This document shows, in pieces, positions 46,131 through 57,425 of a stretch of DNA of 64,000 bases. Each line of letters opens with the position of its first letter. Positions within the stretch are counted from its first letter, which is position 1. The notes under the pieces are model-generated. The model was not told where the DNA came from. It made no database searches and was given only the letters and a program-made list of their open reading frames with translations. This stretch comes from Paguma larvata. Its lineage: Eukaryota > Chordata > Mammalia > Carnivora > Viverridae. The stretch spans positions 125,788,414 to 125,852,413 of the forward strand of contig CM057824.1 in the NCBI GenBank assembly GCA_030068075.1, in the 5' to 3' direction. A program made the position numbers and the translations under genes.

Positions 46131-46944
46131 TATGAATGAAGTAGAACTAAAGGCTACCCTTTTCTGAATAGTTTGAAATATTTAAAATTTTTGAATGTCA
46201 AGACTGCAATAAAATTCATTTTAGTTCATCATATCCTGTATTCACATTTCTCAAGAGGACAGAGAAAATCTAATTTCTTTTTTTTTTTTGACCTGTAGAG
46301 TTAAGGACAACAGATGGCTTATGAATGAGGATTAAAATTTTAGTGTGAAGAGTTAATAACATCAAGAGTGAATATCCCATTGGATTGCAAATAGAATGGG
46401 AAAAATCAAGTAGTGTAATCATGCCATTTTCATTTGACTCTCCATTAATAACTTGCAGTAACAAATTTCTCCTCAAGAATATTAACAGCAAGGTCCAAGC
46501 AGGAACTTCTGTGATCAGATCTCTGCAAAGAAATCAAGGGAAAGAAATGAAACAGAAAAAGTAGTGTCTGGAAAACATGGGTAATTTATTATCATATTAT
46601 GGTGAGATAATTAACAAATTAAATATTAGTAAGCCAAAGATGAAAAGAAAAATGAGTTTTATTATCTCTCTGTACAAGAAAAAAGGCCAGCTTGTATGGC
46701 TCATGGCAGGGGATACAGGAAGAGCATGAAGTTATTGAAGAGGCTAATGCAAAACTACCTTCTTGAGAAGGAAGAGGGACAAATTCGGCCACACGATCAA
46801 ATCACTGTTGTGAAAAAGTACTGTAGAAATACCCACCACATAGGCGCACATTATTTAAATCTGAAAAAAGAAAAGAAGAAAATTGAATTTTCTTTAATCA
46901 CTGCTTTTAACCTCTAGGGTGATGTCTGCCATTTCTAGGTCATT
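46131..46944. other. Unassigned AT-rich DNA
   Basis: No recognised repeat. It ends at the left target-site copy of the 5S fragment. Confidence 0.45.
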
Positions 46945-46958
46945 AGAAAGTCATTTGT

Positions 46959-46999
46959 GGAAACTAAGCAGGGTCAGGCCTGGTTAGTACTTGAATGGG
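46959..46999 (+). pseudogene. 5S rRNA fragment inserted with target-site duplication
   Basis: 41 bases match the middle of vertebrate 5S rRNA (about nucleotides 46-86): aactaagcagggtcaggcct and ggttagtacttgaatggga. I count three G-to-A differences from the canonical sequence. The piece spans the internal A box and intermediate element but not the whole C box. The 14-bp motif agaaagtcatttgt occurs at 46945-46958 and again at 47000-47013. There is no A tail, so this looks like a tailless retropseudogene. It is far too short to be a functional 5S gene. Confidence 0.88.
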
Positions 47000-47013
47000 A
47001 GAAAGTCATTTGT

Positions 47014-47499
47014 TTCCTGCCAATGTTCTTGACATAAAATCATGGGATTCCTATGGGGTATTTTCCTTCCCCTGGTGGAAAACTAGGATTGCTCCTACTC
47101 AGAAATGAAGAGGTCCTGTTTGGAACTGTTAGAGATTGACATGCAGGTATGAGATTGTGGCACTGATCATGACTCCCATACGTGACTTCCCCATGGTGTG
47201 TGTTTGCAGTGTCCGCTTACATTTTCTCTTCCATACTTTTCACCTGCAGTCTGACCTGGGCTTTACCCAACAGAGGTGACCTCAGAGAAGGCTGATCCAT
47301 CTGCCTTCTGGTTTCCCAGATCATAATTAGATCCTAATTGAAATTATGCTTCATAGTAACTTGAAGTCATCGTTTTCCAGACTGCCTATAACATCTCAGG
47401 GTAGATACAAGCTTCATTATGCTGATCTTGGAAATCTGGAATCATCCATTCTTCCTACATCTTCATTTCAGTGGAATCATGTTACAGTAAGTATTGCTT
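47014..47499. other. Unassigned non-coding DNA
   Basis: No recognised repeat or gene. Confidence 0.45.
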
Positions 47500-47611
47500 C
47501 AATGCTAGTGTGTAGGAGACTTCATATTAAGTCACCTGTGAGCAATCTGTGTTGTAACAAGTCCTTCTGGTGATTGTGAAACACTCTAAGTTTGAGAGTC
47601 ACTGGTTTAGG
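47500..47611 (+). mobile_element. MER5A-like hAT relic, 3' part
   Basis: gagcaatctgtgttgtaaca, agtccttctggtgattgtga, aacactctaagtttgagagt, cactgg. This is the MER5A 3' end and terminal inverted repeat. Confidence 0.7.
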
Positions 47612-47614
47612 TAA

Positions 47615-47965
47615 TTAACAATAACTGCTGGAATAGACAATCCCCAAATCTCAATTGCTTAACACAACAAAGGCTTATTTCTTCTTTACATCACAGCCCA
47701 ACAGGGGTCAGATAGGCTCCCTCTGTCTTGTAACTGAGACATCTTGAACACCTGGCTTCCAAATTGCCGAGGAAGGGAAAGAGATCTGGAAGTTTGCTTG
47801 GGAAGAGTTTATGGGCCAGGTTTGGGTGCAGTTTACATCACATCTGCCCACATCCTGTCTGCTAGAGTCTAGTCACATAATTGCAACATCCTACAAGGAC
47901 GGCTGGGAAGTATAGAGGAGCACACGGTTATTTGGGAGAGTTAACAGTTGGCCACAAGCAAAATC
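47615..47965. mobile_element. Old MER-type interspersed repeat
   Basis: The series ctcaattgcttaacacaaca, aaggcttatttcttctttac, acctggcttccaaattgccg, aagagtttatgggccaggtt, atcacatctgcccacatcct, acggctgggaagtatagagg matches a common old mammalian repeat. I recognise the pattern but cannot name the family with confidence. Confidence 0.55.
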
Positions 47966-49166
47966 AGAGAAACATTATATTACTTCCACTAGGCAGATAG
48001 GTTGTTCTATTTTTTTTTATTATTTTTTTTATAGCATCCATTAACCCCTGGACACTGAACCATTGCCTTGAGAGCCATCTTCCTACTTGTATTTGACCCT
48101 TTAACAAGCATAAGGTCTCTTTATTTTTTCTGAAGCTTTACCTCTGAATCAGTCTGTGGCCAAGCTTGGGCCAGGTAAGACATAGTCATAGAAATAGGAA
48201 TACATGGATAAATAGACATAGAAATAAAAGAGCTGGTTAAAACTGTCCTGAAATGAAAGATTATTATCTCCTAAAGTCTTTCCACACTTGATCTCATTTT
48301 CCCAGAGGTACCAACCATGAACCAGCTATAGTTCTTCTGATATTTAGCTTCATAACTCTCAGTGAGGAGTCAAAGATTCCACTCTCACAGAAGTTAGGCA
48401 GGTGGTGTAAACAGATAAAACAGGGCATAAGCAACATACTTGGAAGCCTGTAGAATGTGGCCAAAGGCATAGCGCAGGCTCCATCTAAGGGAAGCCTGTT
48501 TGCTAGCTCTGGCCAATTGCTCCCATGCAGGAATGCAATCTCAGTGTTGCTAGATTTTTCTTATACCTTTTTTTTTTTTAAACATAAATTAGAAATCTGA
48601 ATGTTTTGGTTAAGCTTCTTAAGGTTTACAAACATTATATGGGAAATAAACAACAACGACAAAAAAAGTCTCTTGCAAAATTAGCTTGTTGGCCACCAAC
48701 TTGGAACTCCTGTGCTAAACTTCACATTCGTACCTCTATTTTACATTAACAGCTTAAAATTATTTAACAATTATAAGCCCTCAAATTTACACCTTAAAAT
48801 ATTTATTTTTTCCATATGGAAGCTGACGAATTAGCTAACGTATACTCTCTTAACTTACAGTGGATTTCTGTCCCCTTAAATTTTTATTTGTCATGTGATT
48901 ACTAAACTTCATGCTTTATTCACCAAAATTGATATTCATTACTCCGTAGGTCCCATTATTAAGATAGAAACATTCATGCTTCTTTACATCATTTTTCCTC
49001 CTTTTTCTCTGTACTTACTTGGCTTCGTTAACTATGTCATAATTTTTACACTGACCAAATTCATACTATTTAAATTCTATATTACCATTATAATTAATTA
49101 AATATTTAACTGTTTATCTATAACTTATAGTCTAGAATTCAGAACCAATAAATGTTTTCAATATTA
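47966..49166. other. Unassigned AT-rich DNA
   Basis: T/A runs near 48010-48040 and 48567-48579. No recognised repeat or gene. Confidence 0.45.
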
Positions 49167-49183
49167 TAATTGCAGCAATTATT

Positions 49184-49408
49184 TTTTTTTAATTTTTTTT
49201 ATGTTTATTTATTTTTGTGAGAGATAGAGAGAGAGAGACAGAGTACAAGCAGAGGAGGGTCAGAGAGAGGGAGAAACAGAATGCAAAGCTGTCTCCAGGC
49301 TCTGAGCTGTCAGCACAGAGCCCGACGCGGGGCTCAAACTCATGAACCGTGAGATCATGACCTGAGCCGAAGTCGATCACTCAACTCACTGAGCTACCCA
49401 GGTGCCCC
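49184..49408 (-). mobile_element. Feliform SINE with perfect target-site duplication
   Basis: The reverse complement starts ggggcacctgggtagctcag and contains gagccccgcgtcgggctctg and tgctgacagctcagagcctg, close to consensus and still CpG-rich. CT-rich DNA and an aaaaataaataaacataaaa tail follow. The 17-bp taattgcagcaattatt is identical at 49167-49183 and 49409-49425. Confidence 0.97.
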
Positions 49409-49425
49409 TAATTGCAGCAATTATT

Positions 49426-50261
49426 AATCACCATGGAACTTGGTGGGATGATATAATCTTACTTCACTAAACAGGGGCCACTTGACAAACGATGCTCTAA
49501 TAGTGAAGATCAAATGGATCTCTTCCTTTCCGCTCCATGAGGAGCTCAAAGTCATTCCACATTGCACCTTTTTTCATATTTGGTCCAAGGCTTCCTTATA
49601 GAGTTTTTGCTTTTCCATGAGTTTCTATTTTCTGTTACTTACCTTTACTGAAAAAGGCAGCACAAACCTTTACTTCAGCCTCACAAAGATCCTGCCTTTT
49701 AGCTACACTAACATCAAAGCTAATCCATTTTTTCTTGAAAACACTGTGGTTAAAACCTTCTGTATTCATTTCCCAAGCCTGACCATTGTTTCTTCTCACT
49801 TGCCACGGAGACTACTTTGAAGGAATTTCTTTTCGCCGTAGTTTTGTTTTGGGTGTACTATGTCTTGGATGTCATGGCTTCTTTATTTTCAATTTTTTCT
49901 GTTGTTCTGAAAAGAAACCACAATTACTTTTTCTTTTTGTAAGAAAAAGGTAAATGAAGATAACTCATTGTGTGTTCGAAATGTCTTTAATTTATACCCT
50001 CACATTTTTATTTGGTCTCAGACTGAGAACACTAAATGATATATCTCGTTCCTATTGGCATAGATATGAATGCCTCATCCTACACCCAGGTGGCACTTGG
50101 GCATTTCTTGAGTTCCTGCAAATTTGCTCCATCTTCTTCTCTGCCTTCTCCATTTTCTTCTGCTTAATGTCTCCCACTTCTGTTCTCTGTGTTGGGAATT
50201 TCTCTTAGATAGGATATTGAACCTCTTGATTAAGTCTCCTTGTCTATTCATTTTTCTTTAA
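49426..50261. other. Unassigned non-coding DNA
   Basis: No recognised repeat. Open frames at 49617-49820 and 49954-50208 (67 and 84 codons, plus) are rich in Phe, Leu and Ser because the DNA is T-rich. No domain seen. Confidence 0.45.
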
Positions 50262-50430
50262 CATATATATATATATTTGTATAAAATATAATATAAACAT
50301 ATTTAATATAAACACAACATGTATTTAAAAATTTATATTTTATAAATTAATATGTATTTTATATGTATTTAAATATATTATACATAAAAATGTATATCTA
50401 AAGCTACATATATATTAATCACATATGTAC
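50262..50430. repeat. AT-rich low-complexity block
   Basis: About 170 bases, nearly all A and T, with repeated tatatat, atttaaa and tatgtattt motifs and several short self-complementary stretches. Confidence 0.9.
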
Positions 50431-51460
50431 AAGGAAACTTAAACTGAGGTGGCTCTAAGGCCTCGGAAGCCTATGTAACACACTGAAACCTAAGTCAGAG
50501 TCAATGTACTTGAATCTGAGAAAATGAAACTTACGAACAGCTAATCACAAACATCCAACTAGGGTTCCACAAATAGGGCAACTGATTAAGCTGTAGCCAA
50601 TCAAATAATTTCCTTACTTTGCTTCCATCTTCTCTTTATCAAAGCCTTTCCCAGTTTGTCAGGGGAACATTCCTAACTTTCAGTTTGGTGCTGCCTAATT
50701 CGAATGGACATCTGTGCAAATAAAGTAGTGTCAATTTTAATGTGCCTCAGTTTACCTTTCAATATATATAACGTATATATTTAATCTTTGAGGCTTGTTG
50801 CTCTGGGTTTCAAATTATAATTATTTTGACTTCCATTATTTTTAGAAATTTGCCACTTGTACATCTAATTTCCAAGAATGCTCATTTTCTATTTGTGTGT
50901 TTTTCATAGTGATCTCTTCTTGATGTGCTAGGTGTTTTGTTTTGTTCTGTTTTGTTTTGTTTGTGGTCAACATATTCTTGAATCTCTCCAAAAGACTAAT
51001 TCTGTTCCATGAATTATTTGTTTTGTCAGGGGCCACTTGTTTCTGTTTGTTCATCTCGGTCTTTTTTTTTTTTTTTTTTTTGACCCTCTGATTTTCCTCA
51101 AATGAGTAGTGTTCTTTGGTTTGTCCACTCAAAGTTGTAAATAAAAGATTCAGTTAATGAGTACAGTTATAGGGGTGAGTTTTCTCTGCCAGGAATTGCG
51201 TGTGTAAAAAAACAGCAGATGTACTTCACCATCGAGGAGAAAGTGGTGGGCAGGTAGACCTCCTCCCCACTCCTGGAAAAAAAAATGAGAATGAGGCTTT
51301 GCTCTAGGGTATTAACTCCCACTGGAGCTCCGAATTCTATCTTGTTAGGGAGTTAGTTCCTTTAGAAAGCATTTACCTGAAAATGGTCCCTACATTGCCA
51401 TACGGCTCTACGATCTCAGAGGTATTTCTCAACCTCCTCATGCCCTGCTCCACAGAACAG
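50431..51460. other. Unassigned DNA with (GTTTT)n and T tract
   Basis: Contains gttttgttttgttctgtttt at about 50936-50971 and an uninterrupted T tract at 51062-51081. A 96-codon minus frame (50842-51132) merely reads through these as lysine and asparagine runs. Confidence 0.5.
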
Positions 51461-51475
51461 AACCCTTATTTCTTT

Positions 51476-51693
51476 TTCTCTTTTTTAATTTTTTTAAGGT
51501 TAATTATTTATTTTTAAAGAGAGCACAAGCAGGGGAGGGACAGAGAGAGAGAAGGAGAGAGAGAGAATCTTAAGCAGGCTTTGCACTGTCAGCATGGAGC
51601 CCCCTGCGAGACTCAAACTCACGAACTCCGAGATCATGACCTGAGCCAAAACCAAGAGTTGGACTTTTAACCAACTGAGCCACTCGGGCACGC
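51476..51693 (-). mobile_element. Carnivore SINE with target-site duplication
   Basis: The reverse complement starts gcgtgcccgagtggctcagt, then gtcatgatctcggagttcgt, a shortened ggggctccatgctgacagtg middle, (TC)n and an aaaaataaataattaacctt tail. Flanks aacccttatttcttt (51461-51475) and aagccttatttcttt (51694-51708) differ at one base. Confidence 0.94.
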
Positions 51694-51708
51694 AAGCCTT
51701 ATTTCTTT

Positions 51709-52148
51709 GGTTTCCTTGCCAATTGGCTAGATTCTGCCAGGAGGAGGCACAGGTGGAAGACTGGAGGGTGAAAAAGAAGAGAAGCCAGGGTATTTCTCAC
51801 TATTTATGTGTCCCAGGCAGCTATAGCATCTCAGGCAGCCTTTGAAGAAGTGGCAGTATCTTCTTCATACCCCTCCTGCCAGTCCATCATTTCTTCTATG
51901 GTCTCAGCTTCTCCGGGCAGGCTTGTTGCCATTTCAGCTTCTGTTAGAAGGCTATAGTTTTGGGACCTGTTAACACTCCCTGTTCTTTGGTCCTCCTAGC
52001 CCTTAGGGATGGTAGAGGTTTACTGCAATTGCCAATCTCTGGGTTGCATCACCGTCTCAAGCTCTCGGGCATTTCCAGTTCTTCCTGCAGGATAGAAAGA
52101 TAACCCATTCTCTGTAGCAATTGATTTCTCTAGTTTAGAATACCTTTC
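51709..52148. other. Unassigned non-coding DNA
   Basis: No recognised repeat or gene. Confidence 0.45.
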
Positions 52149-52165
52149 AAAGGTTTTCTTTTCTT

Positions 52166-52381
52166 TCTTTTTTTAAAAGATTTTTCTTGTTTGTTTTGAG
52201 AGAGAGGGAGAGTGAGTGCGAGAGCAGGGGAGGGGCAGAGAGAGGGGGAGACAATCCTAAGCAGGCTCTGCACTGTCAGTCAGGAGTCCGACGTGGGGTT
52301 TGAACCCACAAACCGGGAGCTCATGACCTGAGCCAAAAATTAAGAGTTGAATGCTTAACTGGTTGAGCCACCCAGGCGTCC
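52166..52381 (-). mobile_element. Carnivore SINE
   Basis: The reverse complement starts ggacgcctgggtggctcaac, with tcatgagctcccggtttgtg, a shortened tgactgacagtgcagagcct middle, CT-rich DNA and an aaacaagaaaaatcttttaa tail. A caaggtttt-like motif on both sides (about 52149 and 52382) suggests a worn target-site duplication. Confidence 0.92.
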
Positions 52382-52399
52382 CAAGGTTTTTGTTTTTCT

Positions 52400-53599
52400 G
52401 GCTAGACCCTGACTGACACCATTCCACAACCCTTTGCTTCCCTCTAATCTGTTGATTCTGTTTAGAGTTTCTCCAGAACTTCACCTAAGAAGGGTCCTCC
52501 CTGAAATACAGCATTCTTCAGTGGGTGTATATTATGTTGAGTGTGTGGTTTCCTCTACCCTGGTGGTACACTTTCCTGTGACTCCCATCTGCTTTCATTT
52601 TCTAATCAGCCCACCTCTTGTACTTTCTATAACCCCCATTTATGATATTGTTACCAATTCATTCTCTTTTAAACACCTTATTGTCATTTTAATGGCATTT
52701 TTTTGGGGGGTGAGATGACTGTGTGAACTCAGTTTATTGCCCAGTCATAAGAGGTTTTGGTCAGCGATTTTGGCAGTTTTGAGACTGGAAACTTGGCAAT
52801 TTTGAGAGCGATTTTATTTATACAAATTTACTTATGTGAAAAACAACCATATTCAATAATATTTATTTCTGTATTTAAAGCCTAGTGGCTAATCATTTTG
52901 AACTAGGCAAAATTAGTCAGGAATTTAGGTGAGCCTTTTCTGACTTACCCTTTCATCCACGTCCAATTACATCCTAGAGCAGAGGCCCCTCCCGTTCGAT
53001 GTTTCTGTGTATTGGAAACTACCTCTCTCGAGGTTACATGGTTTAATCGGTTATTCTGTGAACACACCAAAACTATTCAATTTGCTAATTTGGTCGTGCA
53101 GTGATTTGAGTGTGTCTCTTACATTTAGCCACTCTGTTATGACACAAACATGATTATCATGTAATAAGAAAAGACATTTCCTCTGCACATTTTCTTTAGT
53201 TCTAGTTCCATTTAACTGAAAACATCAATCTATTTGGGAAAGTGGAGAAAATTACATAACAACCAGATAAGGTATGGATTCAATCATCCCTAATGATTTT
53301 ATAGTGGCTAGAAAATAGTGGTCTAAATTTTTAGGATTGAATCTACTACAAATTGATTGAGAAATTGACACCTCAGTATTGTGTATTTTGAATACTTGGC
53401 AAGATTGCAACATCTAGACACTCTAACTGGTTTCTGTGCAAGAAAAAAAATTGGATAAGAACATGTGTTGGAATGGACAATTATTGGGGCATCTGCTCAA
53501 TTACCACTGACTCGTTTTCTCTGAGAAAATCACTCCTAAGTGTCTCTAGTTATTCTTTCTTTGTGTGTGTTGCAAGACTTTGCCACTTTGACTGCTAGC
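52400..53599. other. Unassigned non-coding DNA
   Basis: About 1.2 kb with no recognised repeat. A 94-codon plus frame (52434-52718) has no domain. Confidence 0.45.
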
Positions 53600-53822
53600 A
53601 ATTGTCCCAGAGTGGACACCTGACCATGCTGAGCCAATCGGATTCTCTAAGAAACTGATTCTCAGAGGCATCTAGTTAGTCTGTAAACATGGCTAGAGAC
53701 ACACAACATGTAAAATCTCCCTGAGTGATCTATCCATCTTCCCACAATGTGGAAAAAGAGAGAAATGACAAAAAAACAATGATGGAAACTGGAAAAGAGA
53801 ATTGGGGAGATAAGAGACCATT

Positions 53823-53869
<47 letters not shown>

Positions 53870-54015
53870 AGAGTTACTGCTTAGCAGCTTTTATTTCTGA
53901 GTCCAATTCCTTTAGAGGGGTAGAGTTTCTGAGACCCTCTTGAATTCTTATAATTAAATACACTTTTTGCTTAGGCTGGTTGAACTAGTCTGCTACTTGT
54001 CACCGAAAGACCTTA
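53600..54015 (+). mobile_element. Old LTR/MER-type relic
   Basis: cctgaccatgctgagccaat, cggattctctaagaaactga, then after the GA array ttagcagcttttatttctga, tacactttttgcttaggctg, gttgaactagtctgctactt, gtcaccgaaagaccttaa. The blocks fit a common old mammalian repeat ending 'ttttgcttaagccagtttgag...ctgtcacttgcaaccgaaag'. Family not named. Confidence 0.55.
53825..53864. repeat. (GA)n microsatellite, about 20 units
   Basis: Nearly perfect dinucleotide run grown inside the MER-type relic at 53600. Polypurine/polypyrimidine and probably variable in length. Confidence 0.97.
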
Positions 54016-54329
54016 AAATACAACGGAACACACAGAAGACTGGGCTGCCTGTTTACTGCAACCTGCTGCGGACTGCTGGGTTTACATCTGTGTAAAAGAG
54101 AACAAATCGAATGCTCTGTTTTGCTCTGGTTCTTAGTTGGCCTTCACTGATTTTGTTCTTTATTAATACATAAGAAATGCATCTTCAGCAATTTGCATAA
54201 TAAGTCCTCAGCAAGCCTCTACTTCCTGAAAGTTTAGAAGATTTACTTCATTTGCTTAAAGTGTTATAAATTTGTGTTGTATTTTATGTAACATAAATAT
54301 ATTTTGATAAAAAGTGGGACTTTTGATAA
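54016..54329. other. Unassigned non-coding DNA
   Basis: No recognised repeat or gene. Confidence 0.45.
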
Positions 54330-54422
54330 AACTCACTAAATAATTCTGAATGAGCTTTGTAGAATCAGCACAATACCTGGCAAATAGTATAGGTGCTCAT
54401 CAAATGTTAGCTCATGTTCCTT
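54330..54422 (+). mobile_element. MIR 3' part
   Basis: gcacaatacctggcaaatag, tataggtgctcatcaaatgt, tagctcatgttcc follow the MIR 3' end. Confidence 0.65.
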
Positions 54423-54839
54423 TCATTCTTAAGTTAGAAAGTATCTCATTGCTTGATTGCTGCACTGACTCAGGAAACAGTTGAACACCAAAAACTATAG
54501 GTAGTCCTGGGACTATGGAAGTCCTAACTTCGGGAAGGAATCCAGTTAGATTCCTGCAGACGAGACAGACTGAGACAGATAGTTTCAATACTTCCTGCTA
54601 AGGACTGCAATAGAAATTTACAGGAGCACAGAGGAGGGACAGCTCCTTGGCTGTGGTGGCAAATTTACTAGTTGTACCCTTGAAACTAGTCCTTTATATT
54701 CTATAGTCCTAATTTATTATTTGTACAATGAGGTGAATAAGAATTTTCTCTTTGGTTTTTGTCATGGTTCAAGGAGATAATAAAAATTTTGGGCCCCAGG
54801 AATATTTATACTACCCGAAGAAGTTGAGGGAAAGCTACC
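54423..54839. other. Unassigned non-coding DNA
   Basis: No firm repeat; its last 60 bases may already be L2. Confidence 0.4.
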
Positions 54840-55150
54840 ATTGGCAGGTGACACTTGAGCTGAGTCAAGCGTTGAGTGAGTCATGCGTAGTTAGCAGTAT
54901 AAATTTTCCCAGAAGAGTATTTTAGAAACAAGAAACAGTTTATATGAGGGCAGCTCCTCCCCAGTTTCCAGGTAAAGTGTCTTCAGGCAGTAGAGAAGAG
55001 TTTTATGTAGCCCTATAGAGAAAGTGCTAGAAAAGAGTGGTTGGAGAGACAGGTTGGGGCTCATTGTGAAGGGCCATCTATGGAAATGGGTTATTTTATA
55101 GGTATAAGAAGCCAGCAGAGGTTTTAAGCACAAGCAGAGCGATGTGGGGG
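54840..55150 (-). mobile_element. L2 LINE relic
   Basis: Antisense L2: gacacttgagctgagtcaag, gttggagagacaggttgggg, tcattgtgaagggccatcta, atgggttattttataggtat, ggttttaagcacaagcagag. The minus-strand 80-codon frame here is not a gene. Confidence 0.68.
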
Positions 55151-55790
55151 AGGAAAGCTTTTCCCTCTACCTAGCTGAGTTTCATTGGCTGAGGCCTTGT
55201 GAATTGGACTAACAAAAGACAAACTAACAAAAGAAAAACAAACAAGTTTATTCATGTGTGCGTACACATGGAAGTGACCAGGGACTAGTAACTCAAAGGG
55301 GTGATTAGAGCTTGGGCTTATATGACATCTTAACAGAAGAACAATTTATTTTTGGAGAAACGACAAGACGAAGGAAAAACAACTTTGAGCTTCTAAGGGA
55401 GCCCATCGTGGGAAGGCAAATGTATGGGGGAACTAATGGGAGATAAAGGCTAGTTAGAAACATCTGTTATGTGGGTTCGTCTGCTGCCATCTCTGGGCTG
55501 ATAAGGATCTAGAGTTGTCTCTAGTGATTAACTTCTGTCCTTCCTGGTGGAGAGGAGAGGGGAGACATATTTACAATTTATGTCCCGCTTTTAGATAAAT
55601 AGAAGGAGAGCAGACAGGTTTTCTTGTATCTGCTTTTTGTCAGTGGCCTCAGCTCAAAATGATCTTTATGCCAAAGTGGCATATTTTGAAGTGGCATAGT
55701 CTGCAACCCTTTAGCAATCAAATTCATCTTTAGGATAATGAACTGCAGGATTTGTGGAGAAAGCACTAGAAGGAGAAGGGAGAGACGTCC
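55151..55790. other. Possible old LTR
   Basis: The last part (ggcctcagctcaaaatgatc, tttatgccaaagtggcatat, tttgaagtggcatagtctgc) reads like an LTR or MER end. The first part has aactaacaaaagaaaaacaa A-rich DNA. I cannot assign the family, so this is a low-confidence call. Confidence 0.3.
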
Positions 55791-56790
55791 AGTTTAAATT
55801 CTCAAGATAATAATGCACCTACACTCTGTGCTTAGAGACCATTTATTCTCAAGACTCAAAAGGCTAATAATGATTGCTGTGGAAAAATACTACCTTCCCA
55901 AAAGTGCTTATGGATTTAAAGATCATCTTAAATATGGAGAAGCAGAAACATATGGGCTGAATATAAAGGAAGAGAAATATTAAGTGTTTTTGAAATTTGT
56001 ACAAAAAATTAAAAATGCAAATGGTGAAGTGAGTCAGTGAATGCAGCTGTTTAAGCATGGCGGAACGGATTGATTGATGGCTGCTCGCTGGAGCCCAGGA
56101 CTGAAAGCTAGTTAGCCAACTTGAGCAACATGAATTGTCTTATTACACTACTACAAGGATTTGTGTCCTCAAATCTTTCTTCCTATGCGTTATGATGTTT
56201 TAGTCATGCACTTAACGTGGGTATATGTGGTCCAGTCCCAGAGTGTACTATTGTTAAAGAAAAACTCAGAAATGAAAAAGTCATTTCAAAATAATCAAAT
56301 ATCTTCATTTCTTTTTCTAGAACACCACAAAGAGAACACAAGCCTTCAGCATGACTCTTTGGATCCATTTCTATTCTAGTTTCATACACTGCAGTTTCCC
56401 CCACGTTTCATTTCTGAAGCTTCCTGAGAGCTTGCCCCAGGCCCAGTCTGAATACTGTTTTTCGTTTGTTTGTTTCTTTTTATTTCTATCACTTTTCTTC
56501 TGAATTTGCATCACAGGAGTTCAGAAGAAACAATCTGGAAAAAGAGGCTTTTCATCAGATGGCAGAAGGGATTAGAAGAAACTCAGAAAGAAATGGCAAA
56601 TCCTCTTCAGCAAGCAGGAATGGAAAATGGCAGGCAACATTCATATCTGAGTGGTTTGTCTATATTAGTAAATTGGTCCAGCGTGAACCAAGTGTGAGAA
56701 ATGGGTTATACCACACAAGAGGATCAAGGTGAGGTATAGGATAAGTTGGCATATACTGTATTAGTTTAATCTTTGGTCTGATAAACTTTA
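55791..56790. other. Unassigned non-coding DNA
   Basis: No recognised repeat. Two overlapping plus frames at 56466-56732 (75 and 88 codons) share DNA in different frames and have no domain. Confidence 0.45.
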
Positions 56791-56805
56791 CCTCATTCCA
56801 TTTTT

Positions 56806-56808
56806 AAA

Positions 56809-56867
<59 letters not shown>

Positions 56868-57064
56868 AGAACACAGGTGAGGGAGATGGGCAGAGGGGGA
56901 GAGATTGAGAGACAGAAAGAGAGACAGAGAGAGAGAGAAAGAGATCTCAAGCAGGCTCCACACTCAGTGTGGTGCCCAACTCGGCTCGATCTCACTACTG
57001 TGAGATCACCAACTGAGCTGAAATCAAGCATCTGATATTTAATCTATTGAGCCCCCCAGGTGTC
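56806..57064 (-). mobile_element. Older carnivore SINE with expanded TTTA tail
   Basis: The reverse complement starts ggacacctggggggctcaat, with gatctcacagtagtgagatc and gagttgggcaccacactgag. It lacks the cagagcctggagcc block of the feliform type. Its tail has become a (TTTA)n array of about 13 units at 56813-56866. Flanks cctcattccattttt (56791-56805) and cctcactctattttt (57065-57079) fit a target-site duplication. Confidence 0.93.
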
Positions 57065-57199
57065 CCTCACTCTATTTTTCATATTGGCTTGATGAGAGTG
57101 AAGCGTCTGAGGGATTTATTACATTTTCTCTCACTTATTTGGATAAGGTGTAATTTTATTTTCCTCAGGTCCTTAGATAGGGAAATGGAGGAAGACAAT

Positions 57200-57425
57200 T
57201 TATAACAATAAAAAATAGTTAATGTTTATTGAATGCTTATTAAGGGCCAGCCATTTGGTACACAATATCCTATTTAATCCACACAGAGACTTCTGACAAT
57301 GTACTGTTAGCTCTACTTTATGGATAAAGGAACGAGGCGTAAACTGTTTAAATGATTTGTCAAATTGGGGGAGTCAGAATTTGAACCCAAGCATTTTTAG
57401 TCTAGAGTTTAAAATTTAACAATTG
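57200..57425 (-). mobile_element. MIR relic, near complete
   Basis: Antisense MIR: ttattgaatgcttattaagg, gccagccatttggtacacaa, tcctatttaatccacacaga, ctttatggataaaggaacga, aatgatttgtcaaattgggg, agtcagaatttgaacccaag. Confidence 0.78.

Noticed and set aside
46959..46999. A functional 5S rRNA gene
   Set aside because: Only about 41 of about 120 bases are present and the C box is incomplete.
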